Shown one piece after another: positions 11,108 through 18,861 of a DNA stretch of 35,164 nucleotides. Position 1 is the first letter of the stretch. Every line of letters begins with the position of its first letter. Under the pieces are notes generated by a model. It saw only the letters and a list, made by a program, of their open reading frames with translations. It was not told where the DNA came from and did not search any database. Both the position numbers and the translations under genes were made by a program. The stretch is from Acidobacteriota bacterium (GTDB lineage: Bacteria; Acidobacteriota; Vicinamibacteria; Vicinamibacterales; UBA2999), in contig JACQTK010000029.1 of the NCBI GenBank assembly GCA_016210845.1, positions 1 through 35,164 of the forward strand, read 5' to 3'.

Positions 11108-12073
11108 GTGGTTACGGTCTACGTCCACGCGCGGGGCCGGACGAGCAGGGCCGAGCGGGTCGAGCCTGCATGGCTCGACCCGTCCTCCGGCGTCACGCTC
11201 TGGGTGGACCTGGCGGCGCCCACGCCCGAGGAAGGGCGGATCCTGGCCGACGACTTTCGCTTCCATCCCCTCTCGGTCGAAGACGCGCTGAGTGCCATTC
11301 ACCACCCGAAGATCGAAACCTACCAGGAATACCTGTACCTGATCCTGCACAGCATCGACTTCCAGCAGATCGAGCACCGGATCGCCACGCACGACGTCGA
11401 CTTCTTCCTGGGGCGGCAGTATCTGGTCACGGTGCACGACGGGCGTTCGCGCAGCATCGCGCGGACGAAAGAGGTGTGCGAGCGCCGCGAGCAGGTGCTG
11501 GCCGAAGGGCCCGTGAGCGTCCTGCATCGCATCGTCGATCACATGGTCGAGAGCTATCGGCCCGAGATCGAGGAGCTCGAGGAGCAGATCGACCAGCTCG
11601 AAGACGAAGCGGTGCTGGGGTACGAGCCCGATCTGGTGCGCCGCATTCTCGAGGTGAAGCGGGATCTCGCCTCGCTCCGCCGCGTGGTGGTCCCGCAGCG
11701 CGATGCGGTGGGCCGGCTCGCGCGCCGCGAGTTCGCGCACATCACCGACGAGATGGCATACCGCTTCCGCGACGTCTACGACCAACTGGTGCGGCTGTCG
11801 GACGAAGCGACGCTGTTCCACGATCGCGTGACCGGGATTCTCGAGGCGCACCTGTCGGCGACCTCCAACCGCCTCAACGTCGTGATGAAGGTGCTCACCG
11901 TCATCTCGACGATCTTCCTGCCGCTGACGGTGCTGACGGGCATGTGGGGCATGAACATCCCGCTGCCTGCGTTTCCTGGAGGCGCGGCGGCGCAGTTCTG
12001 GTGGATCGGCGGGTGCATGGCAGCCATCTCGGGCGCCATGCTGCTGCTCTTCTGGCGCAAGGGCTGGATCTGA
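11108..12073 (+). CDS. corA: CorA-family divalent metal transporter
   Basis: 321 residues from GTG 11108, 13 bases after ppdK. CorA forms a homopentameric Mg2+/Co2+ channel. The large cytosolic N-terminal domain (1-about 260) contains LWVDLAAPT and FHPLSVEDAL, followed by a long acidic helix (EIEELEEQIDQLEDEAV). Two C-terminal membrane helices flank the diagnostic YGMN-type signature, here GMWGMN with G281-M282-N283, and the protein ends in a short basic tail (FWRKGWI). This is the third Mg-linked transporter-type gene in 12 kb, after hlyC/corC-like and mgtE. It ends about 10 bases before mutL. Confidence 0.96.
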   Translation: MVTVYVHARGRTSRAERVEPAWLDPSSGVTLWVDLAAPTPEEGRILADDFRFHPLSVEDALSAIHHPKIETYQEYLYLILHSIDFQQIEHRIATHDVDFFLGRQYLVTVHDGRSRSIARTKEVCERREQVLAEGPVSVLHRIVDHMVESYRPEIEELEEQIDQLEDEAVLGYEPDLVRRILEVKRDLASLRRVVVPQRDAVGRLARREFAHITDEMAYRFRDVYDQLVRLSDEATLFHDRVTGILEAHLSATSNRLNVVMKVLTVISTIFLPLTVLTGMWGMNIPLPAFPGGAAAQFWWIGGCMAAISGAMLLLFWRKGWI

Positions 12074-12083
12074 GGTGAGGCCG

Positions 12084-13898
12084 ATGGCGCGCATCCGCGT
12101 TCTTCCTCCCGATCTCGCCAATCAGATCGCCGCGGGCGAGGTGGTGGAGCGCCCCGCGTCGGTCGTCAAGGAGCTCGTCGAGAACGCGATCGATGCGGGC
12201 GCGCGTCGCATCACCGTTGCCACCGAGCTCGGCGGCAAGCGGTTGATTCGCGTCGAGGACGATGGCGAGGGAATGGAGCCGGAGGACGCGCGGCTGGCGG
12301 TGGAACGGCACGCGACCAGCAAGATCCGCCGCGCGGAGGACCTGGAAGGGATCGCCACGCTCGGCTTCCGCGGCGAGGCGCTTCCCAGCATCGCCTCGGT
12401 GTCGCACTTCGTCCTGCGGACCAGGGCGCGCGGGGCCGCATCGGGCACCGAGATCCGCGTCAATGGCGGCGCGGTGGCGTCGGTCGCCGAGGTCGGCATG
12501 CCCGAGGGCACGGCGGTCAGCGTGGCGGATCTCTTCTACAACCTTCCCGCGCGCCGCAAGTTCCTGAAGTCCGACGCGGCGGAATCGGCGCAGGTGTCGC
12601 GCGTGGTCACGCAGCTCGCGCTCTGCTATCCGGAGATCGGGTTCACGTTGACGAGCGCGGGGAGGACGGTGCTGCAGTGTCCGCCGGTGGCGTCGCTGCG
12701 GGACCGCCTCTACCAGCTGTACGGAGAACGCGGCGACCTGGTCGAGGTGCGCCGCGAGGGAGACGTCACGGTGGTGGGCTTCGTCGCGGCGCTGGCCGAG
12801 CAGGGACCCCTCGACTCGGCTCGGGGCGGGCCCACGCGCGGCCCCCAGCATGTCTTCGTCAACCGGCGCATCGTCAAGGACCGCACGATCGCCCACGCGA
12901 TCATCGACGCCTACAGCGTGGCGTCGATCAAGGAACGCAGCCCCGAGGTCCACCTGTTCCTCTCGATGCCTCCCGCAGCGGTGGACGTCAACGTCCATCC
13001 CACCAAGGCGGAGGTGCGCTTCCGCGACCAGTCTCACATCCACGAGGTGATCCGGCGGACGCTCGGCGACGCCCTCGGGCGCGGTCCGGCGCCCGAACTG
13101 CAGCTCGAGCCGCCGCGCGCAGCCCAGCCGCTGCCGTCGGTGCTGCCGCTGCCGACCACATACGCGGGCGTGTATCCCAGCCGCTGGGCCGCACCGACCA
13201 GCGCCAGTGGGGTTGCACCGACCAGCGCCAGTGGGGTTGCACCGACCAGCGCCAGTGGGGTTGCACCGACGGACGTCAGAGGGATTGCACCGACGCGCGA
13301 AGGCGAGCTCGCACCGACGATCCGCCCCCTGATCCCCCTTGGCCAGTTCCGGGACACCTTCATCATTGCCGTCGACGATGAGGGGATTGCGATCGTCGAT
13401 CAGCACGTTGCGCACGAACGCGTGCTCTTCGAGCGCATCACGGAGCGGCTGACGAATGGGCGGCTCGAGAGCCAGCGGCTGCTCGAGCCGACGCTCGTAG
13501 AGCTGTCGCCGGCGGGCCGCCAGGCGCTGCTGGCGCACGCCGCGGATCTGGAGCGGCTCGGCTTCGAGATCGAGGAGTTCGGCGGCGGCACTGTGCGCGT
13601 GGCCGCGTATCCCGCGCTGCTGCGCCGCGAGGAATGCGAGGCGGCCATTCGGGCGCTGGCGGAGGACCTGGAGAGCCTCGACCGAGGGTCGCGCGTGGAG
13701 GACGCGCTCAAGCGCATTGCCGCGACCATGGCGTGCCACGCCGCGGTGAAGGCCAACTATCCCCTGACGGCGGAGAAGATGGCCCACATCCTGGAGGAGC
13801 TCGGCAGAACGGCCTACTCGACGATCTGCCCGCACGGCCGCCCCGTCATGCTGCGCCTGACGCGGCGGGAGGTGGAAAAGAACTTTCAGCGGATTTGA
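12084..13898 (+). CDS. mutL: DNA mismatch repair protein MutL with tandem-repeat linker
   Basis: 604 residues from ATG 12084; GTG 12075 is an alternative three codons upstream. MutL couples MutS mismatch recognition to strand incision. The GHKL ATPase domain is intact: QIAAGEVVERP, VVKELVENAIDAGA (catalytic Glu and metal-binding Asn), VEDDGEGM, and the lid TLGFRGEALPSIASV. The C-terminal dimerisation domain holds DQHVAHERVLFE, matching the DQHA(X)2E(X)4E nuclease motif with Ala replaced by Val, plus ACHAAVKA and CPHGRP, so this is probably an endonuclease-type MutL. The linker (about residues 370-412) consists of tandem 8-residue repeats (see 13191-13318). Confidence 0.96.
   Translation: MARIRVLPPDLANQIAAGEVVERPASVVKELVENAIDAGARRITVATELGGKRLIRVEDDGEGMEPEDARLAVERHATSKIRRAEDLEGIATLGFRGEALPSIASVSHFVLRTRARGAASGTEIRVNGGAVASVAEVGMPEGTAVSVADLFYNLPARRKFLKSDAAESAQVSRVVTQLALCYPEIGFTLTSAGRTVLQCPPVASLRDRLYQLYGERGDLVEVRREGDVTVVGFVAALAEQGPLDSARGGPTRGPQHVFVNRRIVKDRTIAHAIIDAYSVASIKERSPEVHLFLSMPPAAVDVNVHPTKAEVRFRDQSHIHEVIRRTLGDALGRGPAPELQLEPPRAAQPLPSVLPLPTTYAGVYPSRWAAPTSASGVAPTSASGVAPTSASGVAPTDVRGIAPTREGELAPTIRPLIPLGQFRDTFIIAVDDEGIAIVDQHVAHERVLFERITERLTNGRLESQRLLEPTLVELSPAGRQALLAHAADLERLGFEIEEFGGGTVRVAAYPALLRREECEAAIRALAEDLESLDRGSRVEDALKRIAATMACHAAVKANYPLTAEKMAHILEELGRTAYSTICPHGRPVMLRLTRREVEKNFQRI
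13191..13318 (+). repeat. 24-bp tandem repeat in the mutL linker
   Basis: Five 24-bp units in phase with the reading frame (starts 13191, 13215, 13239, 13263, 13287), plus a partial sixth (GCACCGAC, 13311-13318). The first three are identical and encode APTSASGV; units 4 and 5 have diverged to APTDVRGI and APTREGEL. Each unit begins GCACCGAC. Confidence 0.95.
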
Positions 13899-14020
13899 GC
13901 GACGAACGTGGAGCGCGATATCGAGGAATCGATGCGCGGGGACACGCTCACGCCGAGAGGATCCCAACGTGGAACTCCCGATATGTCTTTCTGAGGCTCG
14001 CCCGAAGCGCCCAGCCTGAC

Positions 14021-14437
14021 TTACAGCAGCTTGGTGACGGCTCTGACAAACCGATCGAAATCGGCCAGGTCCTTCCGCAACACCTCGTAGACGCGGTGTC
14101 GGTCGATCTCGAGGTACTCGTGGACGAGGATATTGCGGAAGCCGGCCATCGAGACCAGCTTCTTCGAGAGCCGAACCGGCAGGACCTTCCGCGCCGCCAG
14201 CCGCTCGAACAGCTCCTTGTTGTCGGCGGGCAGCCGGACATCCATGTCCGCCACGATGTGGTTGCTGACGTCGAGGACCGCCTGGATCGCCAGCTGGAGG
14301 TACCGCTCGGCGTTGCCGTACACGAGAGGGTCGCGGACGAACGCGGCCTCGTCCGCCAGCGAACCGATGCGATGCAGCAGCGCAACGTACTCCCTGATCT
14401 TACCGAGGCGGGCCTGGACGACATGTCGATCAACCAA
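14021..14437 (-). CDS. hepT: HepT-like HEPN toxin (DUF86)
   Basis: 138 residues, all-helical, of the DUF86/HepT family. HEPN toxins of this group are ribonucleases; in characterised MntA/HepT pairs the toxin is silenced when MntA adds AMP to the tyrosine of the active motif. The catalytic motif RX4HXY is intact: R101-N-I-L-V-H106-E-Y108. The first residues (MVDRHVVQARLGKIREYVAL) match the usual HepT start; the start codon is TTG at 14437. The gene overlaps the end of the upstream mntA by eight bases, so translation is probably coupled, antitoxin first. About 120 bases separate its end from mutL, with nothing recognisable between. Confidence 0.9.
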   Translation of the reverse strand: MVDRHVVQARLGKIREYVALLHRIGSLADEAAFVRDPLVYGNAERYLQLAIQAVLDVSNHIVADMDVRLPADNKELFERLAARKVLPVRLSKKLVSMAGFRNILVHEYLEIDRHRVYEVLRKDLADFDRFVRAVTKLL

Positions 14438-14867
14438 CGGAGCGCCGCTCCCGCGCGCGTTGCTTGGAATACCGGATGTGCGTTTCGAACATCGGAACGA
14501 GGTCCAGGTACCGAGCCGCCGTTCTGACCTGGAACCGGACGCGTGCTGCGGGCGACCGTTCGAAGACGAGCGTTCCGCGGGACAACACCCGGTGCGCGAG
14601 CAGCGCCGGCGCCTCGTTCAAAATGACGACCTCGACATCCCGGCGGTGCAGGGCGGCGCCAAAATCGGCCATGAGCTGCAGGCGGTATTGCAACATCCGA
14701 GACGGGCGGATCGTGTCGGCGACCAGCACCGCGATGTCGAGATCGCTGTCGGGCCGCGCCCGGCCCGAGGCGACGGAGCCAAAGACATACGCGGCCTGAA
14801 TCTCCTGCCGGTGGGCGACACACTGTCTGATCGAGCGCCGAACCGATGCGAGCGTCACCGCGGCCAT
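14430..14867 (-). CDS. mntA: MntA-like minimal nucleotidyltransferase antitoxin
   Basis: 145 residues from ATG 14867. It has the minimal nucleotidyltransferase (MNT) core: the GSX10DXD motif is present as GS-VASGRARPDS-DLD (GSVASGRARPDSDLD), with a third strand carrying VEVVIL. Characterised homologues AMPylate the HepT toxin. The open frame continues upstream to 14993, but those residues do not resemble MNT proteins, and a TACAAT (-10-like, minus strand, 14880-14875) lies directly before ATG 14867; ATG 14876 is another possible start. The pair stands between mutL and a secreted-type protease gene with no other defence genes in view. Confidence 0.87.
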   Translation of the reverse strand: MAAVTLASVRRSIRQCVAHRQEIQAAYVFGSVASGRARPDSDLDIAVLVADTIRPSRMLQYRLQLMADFGAALHRRDVEVVILNEAPALLAHRVLSRGTLVFERSPAARVRFQVRTAARYLDLVPMFETHIRYSKQRARERRSVG

Positions 14868-15100
14868 GCGGGTCATTGTATGTGCGGAGCGGCCAGGTCC
14901 AGAAGCGTGGACGATGCGTTCGATAAGATGTTCTTGTTTGACAGCCCAGCCGATGGCTGCTAGATTTGATGTTCGCTCGTAATTCACTGACAACCAAGCC
15001 TTTAGCTCAACCGTTCTGGTTTGGCTGCCGAAGTTGGACAGCTGCGGTCTTCGGGGTCCGCTCAGGTTCCAGTTTCCGGTAGCGGATTTCGGAGTATGGA

Positions 15101-16030
15101 GTGACTGTCCGCCGATCGCTGCTCTACGTCGGTCTGACCGTGTCGCTGGCGTCGCTGGCCTTCAGCCTGGGGAGCTGGGCGGCGCAGCGCTCGATGGCGC
15201 AGCAGATCGCCGACAACGACGCGCGGCTCGCCGCGCTGCAGTTGGACGTGGCCCGCAGCATCCTCCGGGCGCGGCAGCCCCAGCTGCTTCCCTCAGCGAC
15301 CGACGGCCAGCGGCAGCCCGACGTCGTGCCGGCGGACGGCTCGGTCCAGAGCGCGCTGGTCGACGAGATCAAGCGCCAGCTCCAGACCGAGATGGGCCTG
15401 CTTCCCGTGCGCCTGCTCCGCGAGCGGCGGGAGAGCTTCGTCGAGCTGAACGCGTACGACAACTTCGGCAAGACCAGCTACGGCACGGCCGGCTATCTCG
15501 GCAACGGGTATTTCATCACGGTGAAGCACGGCGTCATCGCGCTCGGCGAAGCGTCCGAGGGGCGTGACGTACGGCAGATCACCTCGATCAAGATTCGCTA
15601 CAAGGGCAGGAATCTGACCGCGCGCGTCGTCGACAGCGGCAACGCCAACGTCGAGGTGCACCCTGGCGACTGGGCGATCATTCGCGTGCGGGAGGCCGTC
15701 GACCTGCCGCCGCTGCGTGTCGATACGTCCTATCCCTACGAGTTCGCCGAGCCGATCTTCCGGCTGGGCAACGATTACTCGAAGGGCATCATCCTCAGCA
15801 CCGGGTACGTGGGACAGCAGACGGCCAACGGCCTGGTGACGTGCCTCACCGATGGCCACCCCGGCGTGTCGGGCGGCGGCGTCCTGAATCAGCACGGCGA
15901 TCTCGTCGGCATTCCGATCGGCCGGATGCAGGGCGATTACCGCTTCTCGTTCATTCTGCCCGTTCGGGAGGAGATGTTCCGCAAGGTGCCTGGGCACGCG
16001 ACGCAGGCGCCCGTGACGGCGACGCATTGA
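15101..16030 (+). CDS. Membrane-anchored trypsin-like serine protease
   Basis: 309 residues from GTG 15101. Residues 5-28 form a signal anchor (SLLYVGLTVSLASLAFSLG), followed by a short coiled or linker region and a chymotrypsin-fold domain from about 112. A complete triad can be assigned: H143 in TVKHGVI, D190 in HPGDWAII, and S257 in GVSGGGVLNQHGDLVGI, the last close to the G-N-S-G-G-P of HtrA proteins. No PDZ domain follows. The substrate is unknown; the anchor places the protease domain outside the cytoplasmic membrane. The gene is convergent with rarA, with two hairpin repeats between them. Family assignment is by pattern only. Confidence 0.8.
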   Translation: MTVRRSLLYVGLTVSLASLAFSLGSWAAQRSMAQQIADNDARLAALQLDVARSILRARQPQLLPSATDGQRQPDVVPADGSVQSALVDEIKRQLQTEMGLLPVRLLRERRESFVELNAYDNFGKTSYGTAGYLGNGYFITVKHGVIALGEASEGRDVRQITSIKIRYKGRNLTARVVDSGNANVEVHPGDWAIIRVREAVDLPPLRVDTSYPYEFAEPIFRLGNDYSKGIILSTGYVGQQTANGLVTCLTDGHPGVSGGGVLNQHGDLVGIPIGRMQGDYRFSFILPVREEMFRKVPGHATQAPVTATH

Positions 16031-16037
16031 GCTGCCA

Positions 16038-16063
16038 GGCGGCGGCTGACGCCGCCGCTCTAC
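16038..16063 (-). repeat. REP-like palindrome between protease gene and rarA, GTAG foot on minus strand
   Basis: GCGGCGGC (16039-16046), loop TGAC, GCCGCCGC (16051-16058), followed by CTAC at 16060-16063, which is GTAG on the minus strand. With the next copy it forms a tail-to-tail pair between convergent genes. Confidence 0.82.
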
Positions 16064-16096
16064 GGGTAATTGGTATGCCCGTTCATGCCGGTTGAT

Positions 16097-16121
16097 GTAG
16101 AGCGCAGGCTTCAGCCTGCGC
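16097..16121 (+). repeat. REP-like palindrome between protease gene and rarA, GTAG foot on plus strand
   Basis: GTAG (16097-16100), then GCGCAGGCT (16102-16110), TC, AGCCTGCGC (16113-16121). The arms nearly match the copy at 26103-26128. It ends ten bases before the rarA stop and could help terminate rarA transcripts. Confidence 0.84.
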
Positions 16122-16131
16122 GAGGCACCGA

Positions 16132-17547
16132 TCAGCTCCCGCGCGGCTTCCGCCGCGCCTCCTTGATCTTCTCCCATCCCTCGAGGCGCCGCTTGATCTC
16201 CTTCTCGAACCCGCGATCCGTCGGCTGATAGTACTTCCGGCCGGCGAGCGACGGGGGCAGGCACTCCATGTCGGCCACGGCGTCCCGCTCCTCGTGCGCG
16301 TACTGGTAGCCCTTGCCGTAGTCGAGCGCCTTCATCAGCGGCGTCGGCGCGTTTCTCAGGTGCAGCGGGACGGGCTCGGCCACCTGCCTGTGCGCATCGG
16401 TCGCGGCTGCCTCGTACGCCGTGTAGACGGCGTTGCTCTTGGGTGCGGTGGCCAGATAGATGGCGGCCTGCGCCAGCGCCGTGTTGCCTTCCGGCATGCC
16501 GATGAAGTGCGCCGCGTCCTTGGCCGCCACGGCCACCGCGAGCGCCTGCGGATCGGCGTTGCCGACGTCCTCGGAGGCGAAGCGAATCAGGCGTCGGGCG
16601 ATGTACAAGGGATCCTCGCCTGCCTCCAGCATCCGCGCCACCCAGTACACGGCGGCATCGGGATCGCTGTTGCGCATCGACTTGTGCAGCGCCGAGATGA
16701 GGTTGTAGTGCTCCTCGCCGCTCTTGTCGTACAGCAGCGCGCGCCGCTGGATCGAGTGCTCGATCTGCGGCAGGTCGATCCCCCGGGCGCCGCTCGCGGG
16801 ATCCACGGGCGCCGCCGCGGCAGAGAACTCGAGCAGGTTGAGCGCCACGCGCGCGTCCCCGTTGGCGAAGCCTGCCATGGCCGCGATCGCCTCGTCGGTC
16901 ACGGCGAGACGGGAGGCCCCGAGACCCCGCTCGGGATCGGCCACCGCGCGCCGCAGGATGGTCTCGATGTGCTCCCGGCCGAGCGGCCGGAGCACGAACA
17001 CCTTGGAGCGCGAGAGCAGCGCGGCGTTCACCTCGAAGGACGGATTCTCGGTGGTCGCGCCGATCAGGACGACGTCGCCGGCCTCCACGCGGGGGAGGAA
17101 GGCGTCCTGCTGCGCCTTGTTGAACCGGTGGATCTCGTCCACGAAGACGATGGTGCGCCGCCCGTCCGCACGGCGGCGCGCTTGAGCTGCCGCCATGACG
17201 TCCTTGATCTCCTTGATGCCCGACAGGACCGCGCTGAAGGGGATGAACTGCGCCTCCGTCATGTCCGCGATGATGCGCGCCAATGTCGTCTTGCCGCTGC
17301 CCGGCGGGCCCCAGAAGATGATCGACTGCAGCAGGTCGCGCTCGATGGCCTCGCGCAGCGGCTTGCCAGGGCCGAGGATGTCGTCCTGGCCGAGGACCTC
17401 GTCCAGCGTGCGGGGGCGCATGCGCTCGGCCAGGGGCGTACCCGTGTCAGGCCGCCCAGACGGACCCAAAGGCGGACCTAAAGGTCCGCCTCTACGGACT
17501 GAAAGGTGACCTTCGGTAAGGTCGTCGTCGAAGAGGCCGTTGCTCAT
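16132..17547 (-). CDS. rarA: Replication-associated recombination protein A (MgsA/WHIP-type AAA+ ATPase)
   Basis: 471 residues from ATG 17547. RarA is a clamp-loader-like AAA+ ATPase that acts at stalled replication forks. Walker A GPPGSGKTTLA, Walker B IVFVDEIHRFNKAQQDAFLP and the sensor region GATTENPSFEVNAALLSR are clear; the C-terminal part has the RarA features DPDAAVYWVARMLEAGEDP and the ending EEHYNLIS/ALHKS. The N-terminus before PLAERMRPRTLDEVLGQ contains RRGGPLGPPL, encoded by a REP-like palindrome (17471-17495). The ATG overlaps the TGA of the upstream methyltransferase gene (ATGA), so the two are translationally coupled. Confidence 0.95.
   Translation of the reverse strand: MSNGLFDDDLTEGHLSVRRGGPLGPPLGPSGRPDTGTPLAERMRPRTLDEVLGQDDILGPGKPLREAIERDLLQSIIFWGPPGSGKTTLARIIADMTEAQFIPFSAVLSGIKEIKDVMAAAQARRRADGRRTIVFVDEIHRFNKAQQDAFLPRVEAGDVVLIGATTENPSFEVNAALLSRSKVFVLRPLGREHIETILRRAVADPERGLGASRLAVTDEAIAAMAGFANGDARVALNLLEFSAAAAPVDPASGARGIDLPQIEHSIQRRALLYDKSGEEHYNLISALHKSMRNSDPDAAVYWVARMLEAGEDPLYIARRLIRFASEDVGNADPQALAVAVAAKDAAHFIGMPEGNTALAQAAIYLATAPKSNAVYTAYEAAATDAHRQVAEPVPLHLRNAPTPLMKALDYGKGYQYAHEERDAVADMECLPPSLAGRKYYQPTDRGFEKEIKRRLEGWEKIKEARRKPRGS
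17471..17495 (-). repeat. REP-like palindrome translated inside rarA, GTAG foot
   Basis: On the minus strand GTAGA is followed by GGCGGACC, loop TTTA, GGTCCGCC; the stem is a perfect 8 bp. The same core occurs at 2917 and inside recO. It is read in frame in the rarA N-terminal region as part of RRGGPLGPP. Confidence 0.88.
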
Positions 17548-18341
17548 ACTCGCTGGCGTCGGGCAGCGTACACGAGAATGGCGGCCGCCACAGCCACGTT
17601 CAGAGATTCGACGGGCGGCGTCATGGGAATGGTGACGCGATCGTCGCACTGCGCCGCGACCTCGTCACCGAGCCCCGCGCCCTCGCCGCCCACGAGCAGC
17701 GCGACGCGTCCGGTCCAGTCGATGGCATCGGGAGGCCGGCCGCCGCGCGGCACGGCGGCCACGGTTTTCACGCCGGCGCCGGTCAGGCACCGCACGGCGT
17801 GCATCACGTCGAGGCCATGCGCCACCGGCAGGCGCAGCGCGCTGCCCATGCTGCCGCGCAGCGCCTTCCAGGAAAAGGGGCTGGCGGACGCGCCGCACAC
17901 GAGCACCGCCGTGGCGCCGCCCGCTTCGGCCGCCCGGATGAGCGCGCCGAGGTTGCCCGCGTCCTGCACGTCGACGGCGACCACGAGGAAGCCCGCGCGG
18001 CCCTGGCAGACTTCGGCGGCATCGAGCGGGATGCGCCGCGCGACGGCCGTGATGCCGGACGGCGTGCGCACGGGGCTGATCGCCGAGAGCACCCGATCGC
18101 CGACGGCATACACATCGACTCCGCTCTGCTCGAGGCCGCGGGCGAGGTCGGCCTCCTCGGTGGACGTCTCGAGCCGCGAGCTGGCCACGGCCACCGCATC
18201 GAAGCCCAGGCCCGCCGCGCGCGCCTCGCGCACCTGATGCGCGCCGTCGAGCAGCAGCCGCACGCCAGCGGGATCGGGCTCGGCCGCCAGCGCGCGGAAC
18301 GCGCGCACGACGGGATGCTGGCGGCTCGCGATCGACTTCAT
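17544..18341 (-). CDS. TrmH/SpoU-family RNA 2'-O-methyltransferase
   Basis: 265 residues from ATG 18341. SPOUT methyltransferases use AdoMet bound in a trefoil knot. The three family motifs are visible: motif 1 DVQDAGNLGALIRAAEAGG, motif 2 LLVGGEGAGL, and motif 3 IPMTPPVESLNVAVAAAIL. The N-terminal part resembles the L30e-like SpoU_sub_bind domain (LLLDGAHQVREAR, preceded by HPVVRAFRAL), as in RlmB/TrmH-type rRNA enzymes. The exact target (rRNA such as 23S G2251, or tRNA) cannot be told from sequence alone, so no symbol is given. The gene is divergent from greA and coupled to rarA through an ATGA overlap. Confidence 0.92.
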   Translation of the reverse strand: MKSIASRQHPVVRAFRALAAEPDPAGVRLLLDGAHQVREARAAGLGFDAVAVASSRLETSTEEADLARGLEQSGVDVYAVGDRVLSAISPVRTPSGITAVARRIPLDAAEVCQGRAGFLVVAVDVQDAGNLGALIRAAEAGGATAVLVCGASASPFSWKALRGSMGSALRLPVAHGLDVMHAVRCLTGAGVKTVAAVPRGGRPPDAIDWTGRVALLVGGEGAGLGDEVAAQCDDRVTIPMTPPVESLNVAVAAAILVYAARRQRV

Positions 18342-18360
18342 CGGCCAACTGATTTGAGCA

Positions 18361-18380
18361 TAACAGACTGTGTTACAGTC
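18361..18380. promoter_or_regulatory. Overlapping dyads in the divergent SpoU / greA control region
   Basis: Two overlapping inverted repeats lie between the divergent starts: TAACA-GACTG-TGTTA (18361-18375) and GACTGT-GTT-ACAGTC (18366-18380). They sit where promoters of both genes must lie and look like an operator. No matching regulator is encoded in the window, and chance cannot be excluded for arms of five and six bases. Confidence 0.4.
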
Positions 18381-18390
18381 AGAATTCATC

Positions 18391-18858
18391 GTGAAAGACC
18401 GGATCCTGAAGCGTTTCAACAACGAGATCGCCGCGCTCGAGCGCGAGCTCAAGTTCGAGCTCCCGAAGGAGATCAAGCGTGCCCGCGAGCACGGCGACCT
18501 GCGCGAGAACGCGGAGTACAAGGCGGCGAAGGAGCGGCAGGAGATCGTCAACGCGCGCATCGCCATGCTCAAGCGGCGTGCCCGCGAGGTCTCGATGATC
18601 AATCTGGACCGCATTCCGCACGATCGCGCCGGATTCGGATCGACCGTGCACCTGCGCGGCGAGAACGGCGACCCCGTGGTGTACCAGCTCGTCATGCCCG
18701 AGGAGGCGGACGCGGAGAAGGGCCTGATTTCGACCTCGTCGCCCATCGGCAAGGCGATCCTCAACAGGGAAGAGGGCGACGAGATCAAGGTGATCACGCC
18801 CGGCGGCCCGCGCCGCTTCGAGCTGGTGAAGCTCGTCACCATTCACGACGACGAATGA
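18391..18858 (+). CDS. greA: Transcription elongation factor GreA-type
   Basis: 155 residues from GTG 18391 (E. coli GreA 158). Gre factors enter the RNA polymerase secondary channel and stimulate cleavage of backtracked RNA. The N-terminal coiled coil carries the family tip GDLRENAEYKAAKERQ, with acidic residues D36 and E39 corresponding to the catalytic pair. The FKBP-like C-terminal domain follows (SPIGKAILNREEGDEIKVITP). An upstream GTG at 18370 would lie inside the palindromic control region and is rejected. The patatin-like gene follows after three bases. Confidence 0.94.
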   Translation: MKDRILKRFNNEIAALERELKFELPKEIKRAREHGDLRENAEYKAAKERQEIVNARIAMLKRRAREVSMINLDRIPHDRAGFGSTVHLRGENGDPVVYQLVMPEEADAEKGLISTSSPIGKAILNREEGDEIKVITPGGPRRFELVKLVTIHDDE

Positions 18859-18861
18859 GGC

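Noticed and set aside
13191-13318. CRISPR array
   Set aside because: The units are contiguous 24-bp tandem repeats without spacers, in frame inside mutL.
13899-14020. Small gene or RNA between mutL and hepT
   Set aside because: About 120 bases with no conserved structure, ribosome-binding site or recognisable peptide.
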